Below, one piece after another: positions 62,717 to 64,000 of a stretch of 64,000 nt of DNA. Source of the DNA: Nocardiopsis quinghaiensis (lineage in GTDB: Bacteria; Actinomycetota; Actinomycetes; Streptosporangiales; Streptosporangiaceae). Under the pieces are notes generated by a model. The model searched no databases, was not told the DNA's origin, and worked only from the letters and a program-made list of their open reading frames with translations. The DNA lies in NCBI RefSeq assembly GCF_008638365.1, contig NZ_VWVU01000001.1, positions 124,001-188,000 on the forward strand, given 5' to 3'. Every line of letters begins with the position of its first letter. Positions within the stretch are counted from its first letter, which is position 1. A program made the position numbers and the translations under genes.

Positions 62717-64000
62717 TCAGTCCCCGTCCCGCGGAGCGCGTGCCCGCCTGGGCCGCTTGGCCACCCTGGCCAGGGCCTCGCTCAGCTCCTCCACCTCGTG
62801 GGTCCGGATGCCCGGGATCGGATCGCCGAAGTGCTTGGGCACGACGGCCTCGGTGAACCCGAGCCGCTGCGCCTCGGCCACCCGGCGCCGTACCCCCGTC
62901 ACGGTGCGCACGTCGCCCGCCAGGCCCACCTCGCCGATCGCGATGAACCCCGCCGGCAGGGCCACGTCGTTGTTGGAGCTGGCCGCCGCCATCGCCAGAG
63001 CCAGGTCCACGGCCGGCTCGGTCAGCTTCACACCGCCCACCGTGGACGCGTACACGTCCATGTTGGCCAGCCGCATTCCGGTGCGCTTCTCCAGCACCGC
63101 CAGGATCATGTTCACCCGGGAGGTGTCCAGGCCCGAGGTGGCGCGGCGCGGAGCGGGCAGCGGGCTGGTGGCCACCAGCGCCTGCACCTCGGTGATCAGC
63201 GGGCGCCGTCCCTCCATGGTGACGGTGACGCACGTGCCCGGCACCGGGGCGGTGCGCTCGGTGAGGAACAGCCCGCTCGGGTCGGGCAGGCCGACGATGC
63301 CGCTCTCGGTCAGTTCGAAGCAGCCGATCTCGTCGGTGGGCCCGTACCGGTTCTTGACCGCGCGCAGCAGTCGCAGCTGGGAGTGGCGCTCGCCCTCGAA
63401 GTGCAGCACCACGTCCACCAGGTGCTCCAGCATGCGGGGGCCGGCGATGGACCCGTCCTTGGTGACGTGGCCGACCAGCACGGTGGCGATCCCGCGCTCC
63501 TTGGCGGTCTGGATCAGCGCACCGGCCACCTGCCGGATCTGGGTGACGCCGCCCGGCACGCCGGCCGCCTCGGGGGAGACCATGGTCTGCACCGAGTCCA
63601 CGATGAGCAGCCGGGGAGCGACCGCGTCCACGTGGCTGACGAGGGAGGCGATGGAGGTCTCGGCGGCCAGGTACAGCTTGTCGGAGAGCGCGCCGAGCCG
63701 CTCGGCGCGCAGCCGCACCTGACCGGCCGACTCCTCGCCGGTCACGTACAGCACGGGGCCCTCGGCCGCCCGCATCGCGGCGACCTCCAGCAGCAGGGTG
63801 GACTTGCCCACGCCGGGCTCGCCCGCGAGCAGCACCACGCCGCCCGGGACCGCGCCGCCGCCCAGGACCCGGTCGAGCTCGTCGACGCCTGTGGGGACGG
63901 CCTCGGCGCTCTCCACGCTGATCTCGGTGATGGGCCGGGCCCGGGAGGTGACGGGCGCGGGTGCGACGGCGGAGGGCGCGGGGGCGCCGGCCTCCTCGAC
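62717..64000 (-). CDS. radA: DNA repair protein RadA, 5' end beyond the window
   Basis: 427 residues are present and the frame is open to the right edge, so the N-terminal zinc finger is missing. The visible part has the RecA-like ATPase (AGEPGVGKST Walker A, LLIVDSVQT Walker B), the RadA signature KNRYGPTDE, and the C-terminal Lon-like domain (GLDTSRVNMILAVLEKRTG, FIAIGEVGLAGDVRTV in parts). RadA promotes branch migration in recombination. In actinomycetes disA usually follows radA; here the next gene points the other way. Confidence 0.95.
   Translation of the reverse strand, partial: VEEAGAPAPSAVAPAPVTSRARPITEISVESAEAVPTGVDELDRVLGGGAVPGGVVLLAGEPGVGKSTLLLEVAAMRAAEGPVLYVTGEESAGQVRLRAERLGALSDKLYLAAETSIASLVSHVDAVAPRLLIVDSVQTMVSPEAAGVPGGVTQIRQVAGALIQTAKERGIATVLVGHVTKDGSIAGPRMLEHLVDVVLHFEGERHSQLRLLRAVKNRYGPTDEIGCFELTESGIVGLPDPSGLFLTERTAPVPGTCVTVTMEGRRPLITEVQALVATSPLPAPRRATSGLDTSRVNMILAVLEKRTGMRLANMDVYASTVGGVKLTEPAVDLALAMAAASSNNDVALPAGFIAIGEVGLAGDVRTVTGVRRRVAEAQRLGFTEAVVPKHFGDPIPGIRTHEVEELSEALARVAKRPRRARAPRDGD

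Overview
The window comes from the chromosome of a very GC-rich filamentous actinomycete. Third codon positions are almost always G or C, GTG and TTG starts are common, several genes look leaderless (a TANNNT box 6-9 bases before the start codon), and there is Lsr2, ClpC, chaplin-like secreted proteins, a Streptomyces-type subtilisin inhibitor and a CebR-type operator. Gene content and order fit Nocardiopsis or a close relative (Streptosporangiales); that placement is an inference from content, not a database match.

Positions 1 to about 25,400 are accessory and look like one side of a natural-product cluster that continues off the left edge. A minus-strand operon (11,111 down to 634) encodes an FAD monooxygenase, a two-domain protein with a degenerate condensation domain and an adenylation domain, a tyrosine 2,3-aminomutase of the SgcC4 type, a free condensation enzyme, a free peptidyl carrier protein, a phytanoyl-CoA-type oxygenase and, past a strong internal terminator, an SDR and an acyl-CoA dehydrogenase. 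Together they can make, activate, load, oxidise and transfer a beta-tyrosine unit. Around them lie an acyl-CoA-dehydrogenase-fold monooxygenase, a solute-binding-like protein with no signal peptide, a coupled berberine-bridge oxidase/DUF2855 pair, an F420-type oxidoreductase, an ECF42-like sigma factor and a type II thioesterase. A separate plus-strand operon (21,416-25,396), with a good -35/-10 promoter, carries UnbV-like and UnbU-like proteins, both named from enediyne warhead cassettes, plus two further membrane proteins. No enediyne polyketide synthase is inside the window.

A tRNA-Thr(CGT) at 25,482 marks the change to ordinary chromosome. The core part reads: small membrane proteins, a DEDDh exonuclease and a small gene behind a LexA box (25.7-29.4 kb); ppa, dacB, a zinc metallopeptidase, tilS, hpt, ftsH, folE, folP, a SnoaL-like gene, folB, folK, a DUF3180 gene and two PH-domain membrane proteins (29.5-42.8 kb); two small secreted chaplin-like proteins (43.0-43.7 kb); a DUF2520 gene, panC, a nadB-nadC fusion, coaX, a cation diffusion facilitator and lysS (43.9-52.0 kb); an HTH regulator, an ArgA-type acetyltransferase, a small membrane protein, lsr2 and clpC (52.7-58.4 kb); then a DUF3105 gene, mutY, a membrane-anchored protein, a histidine phosphatase preceded by an exact CebR-type operator, a subtilisin inhibitor and the 3' part of radA (58.5-64.0 kb).

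Functionally the core half supplies folate, NAD and pantothenate/CoA enzymes, tRNA charging and modification, purine salvage, proteolysis (FtsH, ClpC) and DNA repair (MutY, RadA). CoA and phosphopantetheine supply also serve the carrier-protein chemistry of the left half. All protein identities rest on motifs read by eye; no homology search was run.
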